Shown: positions 1 through 11,736, counted from the stretch's first letter. The stretch: 64,000 bases of DNA from Nymphaea colorata (GCF_008831285.2 NC_045140.1:22524131-22588130), one strand, 5' to 3'. The notes: generated by a model not told the origin, from the letters alone. A program made the numbers and translations.

Positions 1-1527
1 AGTAGCTGTGGGATCTATTCGACTGAGCAGGAAGCGTGCTTTTTACTGTGGCTAATGGTTTCGTTTGTTAATTCCATCTCTCTCCATGGATAATTTAGAT
101 GACATTTTATCCTTACCTTTGCAGGAAGAGAATGTGCCAACCTTAACATTTTGGAGCAAATGCAACCAAAGAGACTCGGCCGTCTAAATTAGTTTAATTT
201 TCTTATGACATAGAAAGACTGAAAAATGCTATGAGTTATATTTTGTATTTTTATATGGTTTCTGTCTATACAGACAACATAATGCCGTTATTCTCTTCAA
301 TGCAGCCGAATAATGATTTTCAGAAGCACATGTAAATGCAATAATTTTTGTCAGGAGGCCGCAGCGAAGGTATTAACAATGCCTGAAAATTGCTTTATGA
401 ACATCAATGAAGTCTCAACGTCTGGATATAAACTAGAATCGGACTAATCTTTGGGTAGTGCTAAAAGTTGTCGGTAAAAATTAATAAAGGTAGCATGGCC
501 TTCCATTCGCTTTCATAATTCATTCTAAGGAATCTGTCAGATTTGTGCTTCCAAACAGTCAAGGACAGGGCTGATGAAGTGTTATTGGAAGAACCCATTC
601 TCCATTCTCTCTTCCTTCCACAAGCAGAGGATGCTCATATCATGAAGCAGCCATAGCTGGTGCTAGATGTTCGTATTTTTATGTTGGACACATAAAGTCG
701 ACGAAATAAATCAGTCAGCTTTTCCTTATGAGTTATGTGCAAGCGTCCACTCACAATGAGCAGAAATGAATAATTGTAATTTTTCGTCCCTGTGATTTTA
801 CCTTGGGAAAATTGGATTCTCTACTTATATTTAGTTTCATCTTGTTGTTAGAAATAAATCATTGATCAAGTATTTTTAGGGGAACGTCACTACAACAAAT
901 AACACAATCGCCGAGTGGTGGTAGGCGGTCGAGAGAGGGCTGTCGCATTTGCCAACGGAGGGCCTCGACGTCGTCAGAAGAAGCCGACAAAACGCGAACC
1001 ATTTGGGAGGCGGGGAGAGGTTGCCGTCGACGGTGACGGTGGTCGGCAAATACCACCATCCGTGGAGCCGTTGAAGGCAGCAATGTTCAGGTCCAACTTG
1101 ACGCATGTGGTGGTCTGGAGTTGGATAATCTTATAATTTTACCGCAAACGAGACCCTTGGCATGATAGAAATCACATATCGTAATGGTTCATTTATCAGC
1201 AAAAGAACTCGCACGCCTTACCTTCCATATGAGATGGTGGTAATTAAGCTTGTAATTGGCAATTTGCTGGCTTTTCATTGATGTCTCATCTGTTGCCAAG
1301 TGCGAACTATATAAAAGAAAGTTGCATTATCTAGGGATGAGTCCTTGTATGGCTTTGCTGTCACAGACTCACACACCTTGGCAGATATGGGATAACTGCG
1401 GCTCGATTGAATTGGGCTATCTTGAAATTGTACGTATTTGGCATTTAAAATCTGAAAGCTGTTTCTATGGCTAGTTAAGTCAGTAATATTTATTCATCTT
1501 TGAGTTCTAACTGTTTGTATTTTTTAG
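1..1527. other. Intergenic, no intact gene seen
   Basis: No convincing long coding frame. A GC-rich island at about 900-1090 follows a motif resembling the end of a CACTA transposon (889-901). At about 1330-1440 there are faint, stop-interrupted traces that could be an earlier HSP90 exon, but I cannot align them securely. Whether bases 1-60 belong to the end of a gene left of the window cannot be decided. Confidence 0.4.
889..1130 (+). mobile_element. Possible CACTA-type transposon end
   Basis: The sequence CACTACAACAAAT at 889-901 is the kind of terminus used by plant CACTA (En/Spm) elements. The next 200 bases are unusually GC-rich for this window, with recurrent GTCG/GACG words, which resembles a subterminal repeat zone. 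No matching inverted end or transposase was found, so this would be a solo or truncated end. Confidence 0.3.
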
Positions 1528-2290
1528 GTGGTTGGGCCAAGGAAAAGTCCAAAAATCTAATAAGCAGTACGTGTGGGAAGCGGATGCTGATAGCAATTCC
1601 TATGAGATAAGAAAGGAAACAGATCCAAAGAAACGACTGAAACGGGGGTCAGAAATGACGTTCTAGATTTTCGTAATGCTTTGACATGGTAACGACTCCC
1701 TTGCTTTTTATTCAGAAGGCTGATGATAAGTACGAGTTCACAGATCCTGCTAGAATGCAGGGATTAGTAAATTGTTTTTTTCCCCAATTTATAGGGCCGA
1801 TGACATGTATTGCTCATTCTTTTTGCATTGTTGCTATACTATCTTGAAACTCATCTATAGAACTGTTTCTTTGTCACTTGCACTGTTGCCATCTTTGTTG
1901 CTTATTCTTTTTTGTCTAATCTTATAAGTAAAATTGTTGCTATATTGTCTTGAAACATATCTACAGAATTGTTTCTTTGTCACTTGCACTGTTCCAATGT
2001 CTGTTGCTTATTCGTTTTTCTCTGATTTCATAAGTGAAATTGTTCCTTGATCTCTTCCTCACTTAAGCTTCTACAGATATGTTACTGCATTAAAAGTCTT
2101 TCTTGCTCATTTTATCTTCTATTGTTTCCAAGGAATTTGTTCAGCTGAAGACGCCTCAAAATAGAGTTCACCACCACGTTTCCTAGATATTGTTGAGGTT
2201 GACATGATTTCAGCTGCAGTCAAGGAAGGGATGGAGGAAGCAAGGGCCAGAGCTACCCAAGGAATTCACTGACAAAAGAAGAAAGAGTCT
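1528..2290 (+). pseudogene. Broken plastid-type HSP90 (HSP90.5-like) fragment
   Basis: After an acceptor-like TTTTTAG, the frame from 1528 reads VVGPRKSPK. After a one-base slip it continues SNKQYVWEADADSNSYEIRK, then a run ending in LKRG. This matches the end of the N-terminal ATPase domain of plastid HSP90, where a KQYVWE core is followed by ETDP and RGTQITLYL. An in-frame TAG at 1664-1666 replaces a Tyr codon. A second exon-like piece (1716-1768) reads DDKYEFTDPARMQGLV, again as in HSP90.5. A third piece (about 2152-2290) is a weak match to the acidic linker (VEV, VKEGMEEA). Exon order is kept, so this is a decayed genomic copy rather than a processed cDNA. The frameshift, the stop and the lack of the remaining exons make it non-functional. 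Confidence 0.65.
1827..2045 (+). repeat. Two-copy tandem repeat, period 106 bp
   Basis: Two adjacent copies (1827-1932 and 1933-2045) share the same order of blocks: ATTGTTGCTATA, CTTGAAAC, TTGTTTCTTTGTCACTTGCA and TGTTGCTTATTC. It lies between the second and third HSP90-like exons, probably inside a former intron. Confidence 0.75.
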
Positions 2291-2769
2291 GAAAACCAAT
2301 AAGAATTTGGCAGACAGAGTAAGAAAATGAAGAGGGAGAGTGTAGAAAATAAATCAAATAGAAGAAAACAGATTTTAAGTGGTTCGGAATAGAGCAAAGG
2401 CTCTTTACAAGGTAACGTAAGGCAAATGGTAAGTTTCCAAAGAGGGTCTTCTCCAACGTTCATCCTCTAACATTTCCTCTCCCAACGTCAATAATTCAAT
2501 GGTAGGGAGATAGGCAAGGCAACTTTTATTTTTAAGAGAGAAATAAAGATCTGACAGAGAGACCTGAAAGGAACAAGGAGCAAGAAGAATGTGACTGCAC
2601 CGAAGAATTTTTTTGCTTCAATATTAGGACCATGGCAACTTGTTAGCGTTCTTAATTACTTATAGTTGGCAATTTTTGACGTTTATCTTTTGATGGTGTT
2701 TCCCATTTTCCCCATTTTCTTGTATTTTAAATCCAATTTGTTGTACTCTGTGATGCTAATTATGTACAC

Positions 2770-2772
2770 TAC

Positions 2773-2825
<53 letters not shown>
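2770..2825. repeat. Compound microsatellite (CT)n(TA)n(CA)n
   Basis: Three dinucleotide tracts run into one another without spacers: CT repeats, then TA repeats, then CA repeats. Confidence 0.9.
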
Positions 2826-3960
2826 AACTGCCAATGGTTTGCTATTTAAGAATGGTTTACTATTCCCAACGGTCTAAACCATTCGGATGTTGGCAGTAAA
2901 TTCAGTCCACACCGCCGATAAATATATACTAAAACCCAGCAGTTCTATCTGTTGGGAACCAAATCAAATTGCAGACATGAGCTCGGGCAGTCAGGAAACT
3001 TGATTCTTCATCCCAAGGGAAATGAGTTCAACGTCAAAGAGTCCGACTGTCCAGGGATATGTAGCTATAAATTAGACGTGGTCTGGCTCTACCTTTTGCG
3101 ACAAATGATTTGCTTGCCTCTTATATCACTAAAGATCTGTTCACATGATTTTGATAGTGATTTAAACAGTCTAGATTCAGGTTAGTTCTAAATTTTATTG
3201 AATTCAACTCAATCGGATATTTTGTAATTGGATTTAAGTTCAGATTTCCATTTTTCAAAAATAAATTTGCATCCGATTAACATAATGTTCTACAATTATA
3301 TGTAACGAGGCTGTTTTGCTTTTCATCGGATAGTAATCGTACATGAAACTCGGTTTCAGATTGCGAGATCACATTTCGATTATGAATCCTGGCCAATCTT
3401 CTTTGCCAAGTCAGCCATGTCTGAACTATAATCTAATAATCTATCCAATTCATTGAAGTCCCCAATGGGGACTCTGTTTATTCTAGATAATAGGTTCTGA
3501 TCTTAAGCAGAGCCACCTCAAATTCACAACTTTCGTAAACTCTTGACGTGAATTTGTGTTTTTCAGTATGAAGTTCAAGTCAGAAGGGGATAAGTCTGAC
3601 TTGAGACCTACGGGTTCCAATAATGCAAAGATTACAAGTTCACCATATAACTTATGCATCTTTTGAAACAAATGATTTCAGATCTTTATGAAAAATCAAA
3701 TATCCGAAAATCTTGAAAACTAGGATACCAAGACATCATGCAATTTCAATTTTCAGATCTGTTATGATCAATACCACCTTAGTTACACAATTCAACCCCC
3801 TCAATGAGAGAGAATGTTCGTGTAAAATCTCGTTCTTTTTTCCTTTTTTTTGGTCTAAAGTACGACTAGCTAGATCATCATCTGCGTGAAAACTACTAAA
3901 GAGAACAACATCTTGGAAAAAATAAGTTTCAAACTTCTATTTCTTTGTTCAGTTTCGTTC

Positions 3961-4125
3961 GGGGGGGGGGGGGGGGGGGTGACTAGGCCGTGGCCCACCC
4001 CGAACTAGTTGGAAAAAAAAAAAGTTGTTCAATGTACTTTTTTAACTTAAGTTCAGTTTGGTCCTACCCAAATTTGAGGTTGGATTATTTGGCTCGTTCC
4101 TGAACGAAATCCTGGCTCCGCCTCT
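3961..4125. mobile_element. Tip100-like hAT remnant with poly-G tract
   Basis: The right end reads TCCTGGCTCCGCCTCTG (4109-4125), the reverse complement of the CAGAGGCGGAGCCAGGA terminus common in plant Tip100-type hAT relics. Inside are 19 consecutive G residues (3961-3979). The opposite terminus is missing, so the element is truncated. Confidence 0.45.
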
Positions 4126-5002
4126 GGTTTCATTGTTCACAGCGACCAACTTGGTGATTAAACCTAGAAAACGTTAAACACTCACCTTCCCTTCACATCC
4201 CGGCATCACCTTCCCTGAAATTGTGTTTCTGAAAGTTTTTCTCTTTTTAGGAGATTTCCTCTTCTTGGTCGGGACCTGTTTTTGCCTTCATATCAACATG
4301 TTTCTTTCACCTAGGAGGTATCAGTTTTTCTGAATTCAGGTGGTTATCCATGATGTTATAAATGTCATACAGTTCTTTGTAAATCCAATAAATGCTAGCA
4401 GCTATTTGAAAATTTCTCCGCATGATTTGATATTTTTTTACTATATCTAAGTTTTTTGAGCCAGAATTTTTTTTCCATGGAGCACTAAGTATATAACTAT
4501 CAAATTTTCAATTGCCAAGATACCTCCCACGTTTGACAACTTATCTGCTGACCTATTTTTCTTTAGACAGAATATGAATCATGGAGAACTTATCACCTGT
4601 TTTTTATTGTACGACTTACATTATGGATTTATCCTTCATGACTCCTAAAGCGCACAAAGCACTTGTAAAGCAAAGGACTCGATGAAGAGAGTTTTAAATA
4701 ACAAAATAACTTTTTTAAATAATAAAAAAGTTTTTTGTAAGGGCTAACTTATGCAACAAAATAAATGTTGCACTTATTTACTTATTTTTTGAATTATTTT
4801 CTTGTTAACAAACAGCATAGTTGCCAGCATGGCCACGCTGCAGTGGGTTTTGTCCAACAAAAGGTCACAAAAGATTATGGAGCATTTATTAGTGCTTCTG
4901 ATGTCACATTTTATACCTGCACATCGAACATTCTACGTAGTCGTAGAATGCTGACAACTTCTAAAGAGCCGGAGAGAGAGTCGGCCCGTGGATATGAAAT
5001 AA

Positions 5003-5190
5003 GGCTGAGCGTCGGGCCGGGCCGGGCCCGTTTAGCCTGTTTAGATTAAAAAAATATTTTTTTAATTTTTTTGTTTTAATAATATATATTTATTATTAAT
5101 AAATATATTTTATATTTTAAAAATTATTTTATAATTAAAAATTTATTTTTTGATTTTAAATGGGCCGAGCCCGGACCGATGCCCACCGTT
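5003..5190. mobile_element. GC-ended foldback element (MITE-like)
   Basis: The left end contains GTCGGGCCGGGCCGGGCCCG followed by TTTA. The right end, read in reverse complement, contains ATCGGTCCGGGCTCGGCCCA followed by TTTA, so the two form imperfect inverted repeats of about 26 bp. The interior is almost pure A/T. This is typical of small non-autonomous hAT-type elements. No clean target duplication was found. Confidence 0.45.
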
Positions 5191-5878
5191 CACAATAAAA
5201 TAAAAAGAGCAAGACTGTGACAACAGATCTTGTCAAACGTCCCCATCCCCACTAGCACTTACTGGGGAGCAAAGCAAGGAGGTACCGAGCCCACCCCGCA
5301 TGATGAGCTCAATCGTGAACAAGTGTGATTCTCACCGTCCCACTGGGTCAGCTCAATCACGCTCACCACTAAAGGCACTAGACGTCCGCTTGTACGCGAT
5401 GCATATTGCCCTATGCACGTATGCAATTTTTTTTCTTTTTCATATATCTCTAGAGCCAAATCAAAGAGTAACTTTTATTTTATTTGATTTTAAGAAGTTT
5501 TAATTTTAAAAATTATAAAAAAATTTCAAGAGCTTATAAAGAGGTTCTTTTCTAGTTAGTTGCCTTTGTTTGGAAGCTAAAATAAAATTAAAGTTAATAA
5601 GAGGCAGGTTAGGATCCGTCAAGTCGTCAGATGAGGTCGATCAAAGGACCAGCAGTAGACAAAGACTTTAAGTCTCAATTAATTTGTTAACTAAGAAGGG
5701 AGCTTTTGCACGAAAATGGGCGTTTCCATCAAGTGCATTTTCTAGTTGATCATGATTAGCCCATTTTTCTTATAGATTCCTTGCTTTTATGGTCAACTTA
5801 GTGCTTTAATCAAACGTAATCACGGTAGCATCGTGCAAGCCATACTCATTCATCTCTAATGATAATAAACTTGGTGGG

Positions 5879-6268
5879 TAGGGATGTCAATATATTTGTT
5901 TAAATCACATAACCTTTTTGAGAAAATCAGATATGAAAAAGAAATTTAACATCCAATTAAGAAATCGAGTTAGATTCAGGTTTAAAAAATTATTGACATT
6001 TGAATAGATTCAGATTTGAGTCGGATTTAGTTTTAAATAAACATCTTATATCCAATGTCTTTACATTTTAAAGTCAGCTTGAGCCAGTTTAAAGGTTGGA
6101 TTCCGATTCAAATTTGAATTCAAATATCTGATTCAATTGTGAAATCGGGTTTATGGTTTCCTTAAGTAGGACTTTTTTTCAATTTGCATTGAATTTAAAT
6201 GTGAACATCTTAAAAAGCTGATATGGAAAAGAGTCTATCTAATTTGAATTGGATCCATTCACATCCTG
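5879..6268. mobile_element. Degenerate hAT-like MITE
   Basis: It starts TAGGGATGTCAATATAT and ends with the reverse complement of CAGGATGTGAATGGAT, imperfect terminal inverted repeats of a common plant hAT-MITE type. The interior repeats GATTCAGATTTGA-like words. No clear 8-bp duplication remains. Confidence 0.4.
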
Positions 6269-8279
6269 ATTGTGCAATGAAATCAATTTTTCCAATTTGG
6301 TGAGGGGACCTCACCTGAAATGCACAACAATGACCACCCATCTCAAAATTGAACGGACGAGATCTCAGATCACTTAGAGAAAAATAATTTATCAATTTAC
6401 GGAAGTGCTCACCCGCGAATTACGTTTTCCCGAGCAAACGGAGCGGAGTGCATCGCTGGTCAATGCACGGCATTTATTAAATGTGGCAGCTTCCGGATAA
6501 CGTGCTGGCTTCATTTGAATTTCTCGTGATTCTCCCTCCAATTTTTTTAAATATTTTAATATGCTCGATGATGACGACCGATAATTTGAAAAAGGAAAAC
6601 AAACAAAGCCCAAGTACAAGAAGTCACAGACTTCGACTAACATGCTACGCTTAAGAACAAGACATTCCCTTTCTCCCTCTTTTCCTTTTAAACAATTCAT
6701 TAAAAAAATAAATGGTTGCTTTAGAATTAATGGCCACCGGGGCAATCGATTCGGCATTAATATTATTATTTTATTTCAAGTGAGCAAAAAGATTAATTCT
6801 AGGGTTCGAACCGAAAGCCTCCCATTTTTTTTTTCTTTGGGTCCTGAGTTACGTCGATGTCAGTGATAAAACGAAACATCCATCAATTTGGATGTCACGT
6901 TCTACCGCCTTAAAACATAGGAATATAACACCTACAGAAACCAAACTAAAAATAAACTGTCAGCAAATGTGAACAATGGACGGTTTTCATTTTCATTATA
7001 ATACTTGGCTAGAAAAATGTTGTATTAATTAACATTGTACATGTCAAACTAAAAGCATCGAAAGCTAATTATTTATAGGGAAAAAGAAGCCCGAAGTCTT
7101 CTTCATTTTTATCATTTTTAATTTCCAAAATCCGAAAATAAAAATTAAAAAAATCCGTAGATATTAATGGACCGGGGAATTTTATTGACGATGCACGAGC
7201 AGGAAGAAACAAACGGCGGTGGGATCAAAAACTGTGTAGACCATTCGCTCTTTATTTGATGTTGGTCCTGCTGTTTTCCTTAGACCACACGTCCTCCAAG
7301 TTGCACGGTTTTTTTGTCCATACAGTCGTTGCCTTCATTTATTTCATAAATTTCAGTGATCATAATATATATATATATATATTATATTAAGATTGTTTGA
7401 TCTATTGTTATGGGTGGTTAAAAAAAATTAAGAAAAAAAAAGTGATGACCACATATTTCTTTCTTTGTATTGCTCTCAATCATCCACATGTTGGTCCTGA
7501 TCAAATAACTTGGTAACTCTAAAAAAGCAAAATCACATATTACTTTTGATGCTGAAAAATGTTTTTATAACATAATAGTCAGGTGCTTAGAAAAATATCG
7601 TTTTAAAATTTGGATTTATCATGTTTTGATCATGCGGATCCGATTTTACAAAAGAAATCAGAGTTAAAAAAAAAATGTAAGAACAGATTGTGAATGATTG
7701 GTCTAGTAGAAAGATTACTGACGGGTCCAGAAAACATGATTGCAAAAACTAAAAGACAAGCAAAAGAAAGTAATAGAGTGGAGGGAGAGAGTTTATAAGC
7801 GGACAAGAAATCCAGAAATCCATCCATCCATTCAGGCACATATCGGCCGTATGCTGCAAAGGGTTACAACGAATAATTAAAATCGTAAAGAAGATCAACG
7901 CGTTAACCATAAACAAAGTCCAAATTGCGACTATTTTCCTCTATACATGCCATCGTTTGGTACCAGGGACAACCCGTCAAATACCAGCTGCTATCTTTCT
8001 TGCTTACGAACTAACTGCACATAACGAACAAAGTATATCAAAAATTTTCGGCAGCAAGATACAGTTTGGTTTCAACGCTACCAAGTTCCTGAATTCCAAC
8101 CAAGCTCATGAACCTTTGTCTGGTTTTATTTGACCTTGTTTGTGAATTCCAGACCTTTCAGGTCTTCTTCTACTCCATTGCTACTACAATGAGAATTGCT
8201 TCCTGGTTCAGGACACTGTAACTCGGGTTGGTATTCGATTCGGATCGTTACGATACGATGGACCGAGACGTCTTCCGGT

Positions 8280-9104
8280 TCATCGAGCCCTTGGCAGCCC
8301 ATTGAGCCACTCAAAGGTGCGAAGCCGAGAAGCCTCGCTCTTCTGCTTCAGCAACCGAATCTTCATCTCCTCTTCGTCTTCACCTTCCCTGACTCGTCTC
8401 GTCTCCCCTTTTCGTCTCGTAATCACGGCCGACACGGTGTCGACGGCCGAGCATTTGCAATCCAGCTGCGGGAAAACCTTCCAGGACGACGGAGAAGATG
8501 GCAACGACGATGATGACGATGAGGACGACCCGCTTCGGCTTCTCCCCATCTCCTCCTTCTTCTTCACCCGCTCCCTGAGATCCCCCAACTCTATCTCCGG
8601 CGTCCTCACCAGCCCCAGCCGGAAGAGCCCCATCTTGGTCGCCCCCTCCTTCTTCCTCCCGACGACCACCGCCGGGAAACTCCCCCCCGTCATCCCGGGT
8701 TTCGGACTGGCCATCGCAAAGAAACCTCCAGAGCCCGTCGACGCCCGCCGCCTGTCTGGCTCGGAATCACAGAGACCGTTGCCCTGTTTGCTGCTGGTGA
8801 AGCACCAGGAGCGGTCCAGCGACTCGCAGCGACTCGGGACGGCAGGTTCCCCCGCCGAACCGAGAAGCTCTCTTCCGGAGCTCTCGGGAGGCCGAAAAGG
8901 AAGGAGCTGTCCGTCAGAGATGACGTCGTCAGCGACGCACATGTCGTCGGATTCCGGCAATAGGACGGCCGACCACGAGGTGAACTCGAAGTCGTCCGAG
9001 GAGGGAAGTTTCGGCTCCTTGCTCGTCTCTTTAGGTCCACCTAAAGGCAGGTTGCAGAACGACAAGGCCTCCTCTTCGCTGGAATCCCATCCCGACGCCA
9101 TCAT
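8280..9104 (-). CDS. Plant-specific uncharacterised acidic/Ser-rich protein
   Basis: Single-exon frame of 274 codons starting MMASGW and ending in LPRAR. The order of motifs resembles a plant-only family of unknown function: an N-terminal SEEEALSFCNLPL box, then DDFEFTSW, then SDDMCVADDVISDGQLLPF followed by RPPES, a central segment with TKMGLFRLGLVRTPEIELGD, and a Ser-rich run near residues 190-205. Family members known to me carry an EEALSLCDLP box, an ADDIIFCGQLIPF-like box and a PPEMEL box in the same order. No signal peptide, membrane segment or catalytic motif is visible, and the protein is probably nuclear or cytosolic. GC content is far above the surroundings, as expected for a real exon. 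The opposite strand is also open for about 300 codons, which is a composition shadow. Either of the two initial Met codons could be used. Function is unknown. Confidence 0.75.
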   Translation of the reverse strand: MMASGWDSSEEEALSFCNLPLGGPKETSKEPKLPSSDDFEFTSWSAVLLPESDDMCVADDVISDGQLLPFRPPESSGRELLGSAGEPAVPSRCESLDRSWCFTSSKQGNGLCDSEPDRRRASTGSGGFFAMASPKPGMTGGSFPAVVVGRKKEGATKMGLFRLGLVRTPEIELGDLRERVKKKEEMGRSRSGSSSSSSSSLPSSPSSWKVFPQLDCKCSAVDTVSAVITRRKGETRRVREGEDEEEMKIRLLKQKSEASRLRTFEWLNGLPRAR

Positions 9105-9834
9105 CGAGTCTTTCCGACAGAGAGAGAGCGAGAGAGAGAGTTTTTCAAGGAAGGATGGGGGGGACTTAATTCAGCGCAAGGAGATGTTGATATCGAGAGA
9201 AGAGCAAGGATATATGTAGCAAGAAGGGTGGTGAGTTCATGGGGAAGGAGAGGGAGAAGACAAACAGATGAAGGTGCAGAAATGGAACGATGGGAGAAGG
9301 AGGCGACCACTACAAAAAGTGGTGCAGTCGGCTTTTGCCATTTTCATCCCCCTCTCGTCCTCTCGCCTTTTCATCGTCTTCGTCTGCAAATTCAAATAGG
9401 AAGTACCTTTTTCCTTTCTCGGGTAAGGGAAGCCGGCCGGCGATTCTCTCTCTTGAAAAAACAAATGGGTAGAAAGGAATCGTGCAAAACTCCACTCAAA
9501 GAAAGGCTTTTGAATTTCAGACTTTGGTCCGTTCCTCCCACCTCATTCAAATTCCCAATTAAAGGAAGACGTTTTCGAAGTTGACTTGATAAGCATCAGT
9601 AGTGGGATTCTAGAGAAGAGGGTGTGTGGTAGAAGAGGAAGACTCTCAGAGAGAGAGAGAGAGATCGCGCGCTCTCTTCTTTGTCTTCTCTTTCGTCTCA
9701 TTTGTGCCTTTTACGATCTCTCCTTCACGCTCAAAGCCATCACAAAAGCTTTGTCACCTAACAAAGCACTTGTGTTCTTTGGGTGGGGCCGTCCACGTCA
9801 CGAGTCCCCTCACCCTTTGGGCTCCGCCACTCTT

Positions 9835-9958
9835 TACATCAAATTTTACAAAGTTTAAGACCTACCGATTCGATTCACACCATTATGTTCTCATGGTACA
9901 TCAAATTTTACAAAGTTTATGACCTACCGATTCGATTCACACCATTATGTTCTCATGG
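9835..9958 (+). repeat. Near-perfect 62-bp tandem duplication
   Basis: The unit beginning TACATCAAATTTTACAAAG and ending TTCTCATGG occurs twice back to back. The only difference seen is TTTAAGACC against TTTATGACC. The near identity suggests a recent duplication. Confidence 0.9.
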
Positions 9959-10202
9959 TTGAGTTTTAATGCCTTAGGTTCAATTTGAACTCTGTGACGA
10001 TCTTACATACTACAAATTGATGCTTTTGAGAGTAAAACCGAAGGGAGACAGGACCAAGGATGGTTGGTGCAGATCTTCCGTCAAACAAGAAAAAAGAAAA
10101 GCGTTCTTGTTACTTGGATTGTTGAAAAAAGAGTGGCCGACCATTGTGCCCGTTCTAGATTAGGCAGCAGATGGTAAGAATACGTGCTTTTGAGAAGAAG
10201 CA

Positions 10203-10334
10203 ATGGAGCTCCCGCTTTTGACTGTCGCCATCCTCTTTGCTCTCTCAGTTCTTTCAGTCTCTTGCCATCTTCGCGAACGTATCTTGTCTTCGAACAAGTT
10301 TAACGCTGACCAACAATCTGCAGCCTGGACTTGA
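10203..10334 (+). other. Short frame with signal-peptide-like start
   Basis: A 43-codon frame starts MELPLLTVAILFALSVLSVS, a good secretory signal shape (short polar start, hydrophobic core, small residues before a possible cleavage site). It then continues for about 22 polar residues to a TGA. It may be the first exon of a decayed secreted-protein gene or a chance frame. I found no downstream exon and no family match. Confidence 0.2.
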
Positions 10335-10539
10335 TGAAGATGTTAGGTGAAAATTTGAGTCCGATAGAAAGGAGCCAAAATCCAGCTCCAGATTGTTTAA
10401 TCGAAGCAATATCAAAGTTACCTGCAGTACTGGAATCGAACCCAGAGTGGGGAACTTCACCATTCTGACAGAACTTGGTTCCACTCATCGGTATCACCTC
10501 TGACGCTTTACTCAATTTTAACATATCATGGCTCCTAAG

Positions 10540-10686
10540 GAGTGGCAGAGCCAGACACATTTGGCTGAGGGGCACTTACTATATATTGAGGAGCATTTTA
10601 TATATGAATATACAAAAAACCAATATGTAAGTAAGTGGTTTATATTGGGCTGTATGGGCAATTGCCCACATGTGGCACCGCCCCTG
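10540..10686. mobile_element. 147-bp hAT (Tip100-like) MITE
   Basis: The left end is GAGTGGCAGAGCCA and the right end, reverse-complemented, is CAGGGGCGGTGCCA: imperfect inverted repeats of the CAGNGGCGGAGCCA type. It is flanked by CTCCTAAG (10532-10539) and CTCATAAG (10687-10694), an 8-bp target duplication with one mismatch, the size expected for hAT transposition. No coding capacity. Confidence 0.75.
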
Positions 10687-11704
10687 CTCATAAGTTTTCA
10701 GTTTGTCCTAGGATAAGGGCAAGCTACTGATTATGATCCATTGTTGTTACTCCTTCACCTTCACCATGCCACTTGTAGAAATCAAATAGCTTCTACACAA
10801 AAGCATTAGAGAGAAAGAGAGAGAGAGAGATCACGGATCAAACATCAATGGGCTCCACATGCAGGTCAGGCAAACAATTGGTAGGTGGCTAGTCGCTGGT
10901 TCGATAATGGTGATGAACAAAATCCTTAGAGGGCTTAATGCATAAGCCACTGGGTCCTCGAGAAAGGGAAGGAGTTTGGCTTCTGACGATATTTACTGGC
11001 CTGGCTAGGGCTCCATTCATCTGCCTAGGGGTTGGGCTTGGAAAGATTTTTAGAAAGACGAAGTTTTACATGTAATTTTAAATTTTTTAGTTTAATTTAT
11101 ACACAAAATTTGAAAAATTATATTTTGGTCTCTATTAAGATTTTGAAAATATAGTTCAACCTCCAAGATAAAAAATTCCTAACTCCACCCCTGATTATCA
11201 ACACCAACTTCTTATCTTTTCTTAACTCTGAAGCGGGCAAACGACCCGGATCTGAAAGAATGGGAAAGTGAAAAACAGAAGTAGCTGTTACTTTTTTGGC
11301 AACTTTAACTACAGGAGAGTGGTTGAGACGTTAATGTAAACTCCAAATATAAGTACCAAGTTTTTAGGGCCATATCTAAACTTGGTGGTGACTGGAACAA
11401 GCACAAAGTAGTGTGCCTTATTTGTCTATCTCTGCTCATTCAATGCATGTGATTGCTTGCTTGCATGTGTGTGTGTGTGTGTATGGGTTGTGGGTGTTTT
11501 GGGAGGGCAGTGGCACCATCCTCTTCTAGAAACTATGTGGCCCTCGTGCAGCGTGTGAAGCAACCTAACGGTTCATGCATCCACTTAAAAGGTAGACGAA
11601 ACAATTATTTCGTTCATATATCATAGGATGAAGCTGCCAATACAAACACACATGACTTTGGGTTTGATGTGACTTGTGCTCAACTAAGCCAAAACTTAGA
11701 GAAT

Positions 11705-11707
<3 letters not shown>

Positions 11708-11736
<29 letters not shown>
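11708..11736. repeat. (TA)n microsatellite
   Basis: Uninterrupted alternating T/A tract of about 29 bases. Confidence 0.9.

Larger units (their letters stand above)
2291..8279. other. Intergenic, repeat-rich
   Basis: No supported gene; short open frames here are low complexity or lack recognisable motifs. Contents: a compound microsatellite (2770-2825), a 19-base G run (3961-3979), the end of a Tip100-like hAT element (to about 4125), a GC-rich foldback element (5003-5190), a degenerate hAT-like element (5879-6268), and an (AT)n tract near 7366-7384. The last several hundred bases may include the 3' UTR of the minus-strand gene that ends at 8280. Confidence 0.5.

Noticed and set aside
6797-6812. 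GGGTTCGAACC-like sequence resembling a tRNA T-loop
   Set aside because: No acceptor, D or anticodon stems can be formed around it, so no tRNA is called.
8302-9219. Long + strand open frame opposite the 8280-9104 gene
   Set aside because: It is a composition shadow of a GC-rich exon. The minus frame carries the family-like boxes and ends inside a conserved-looking tail.
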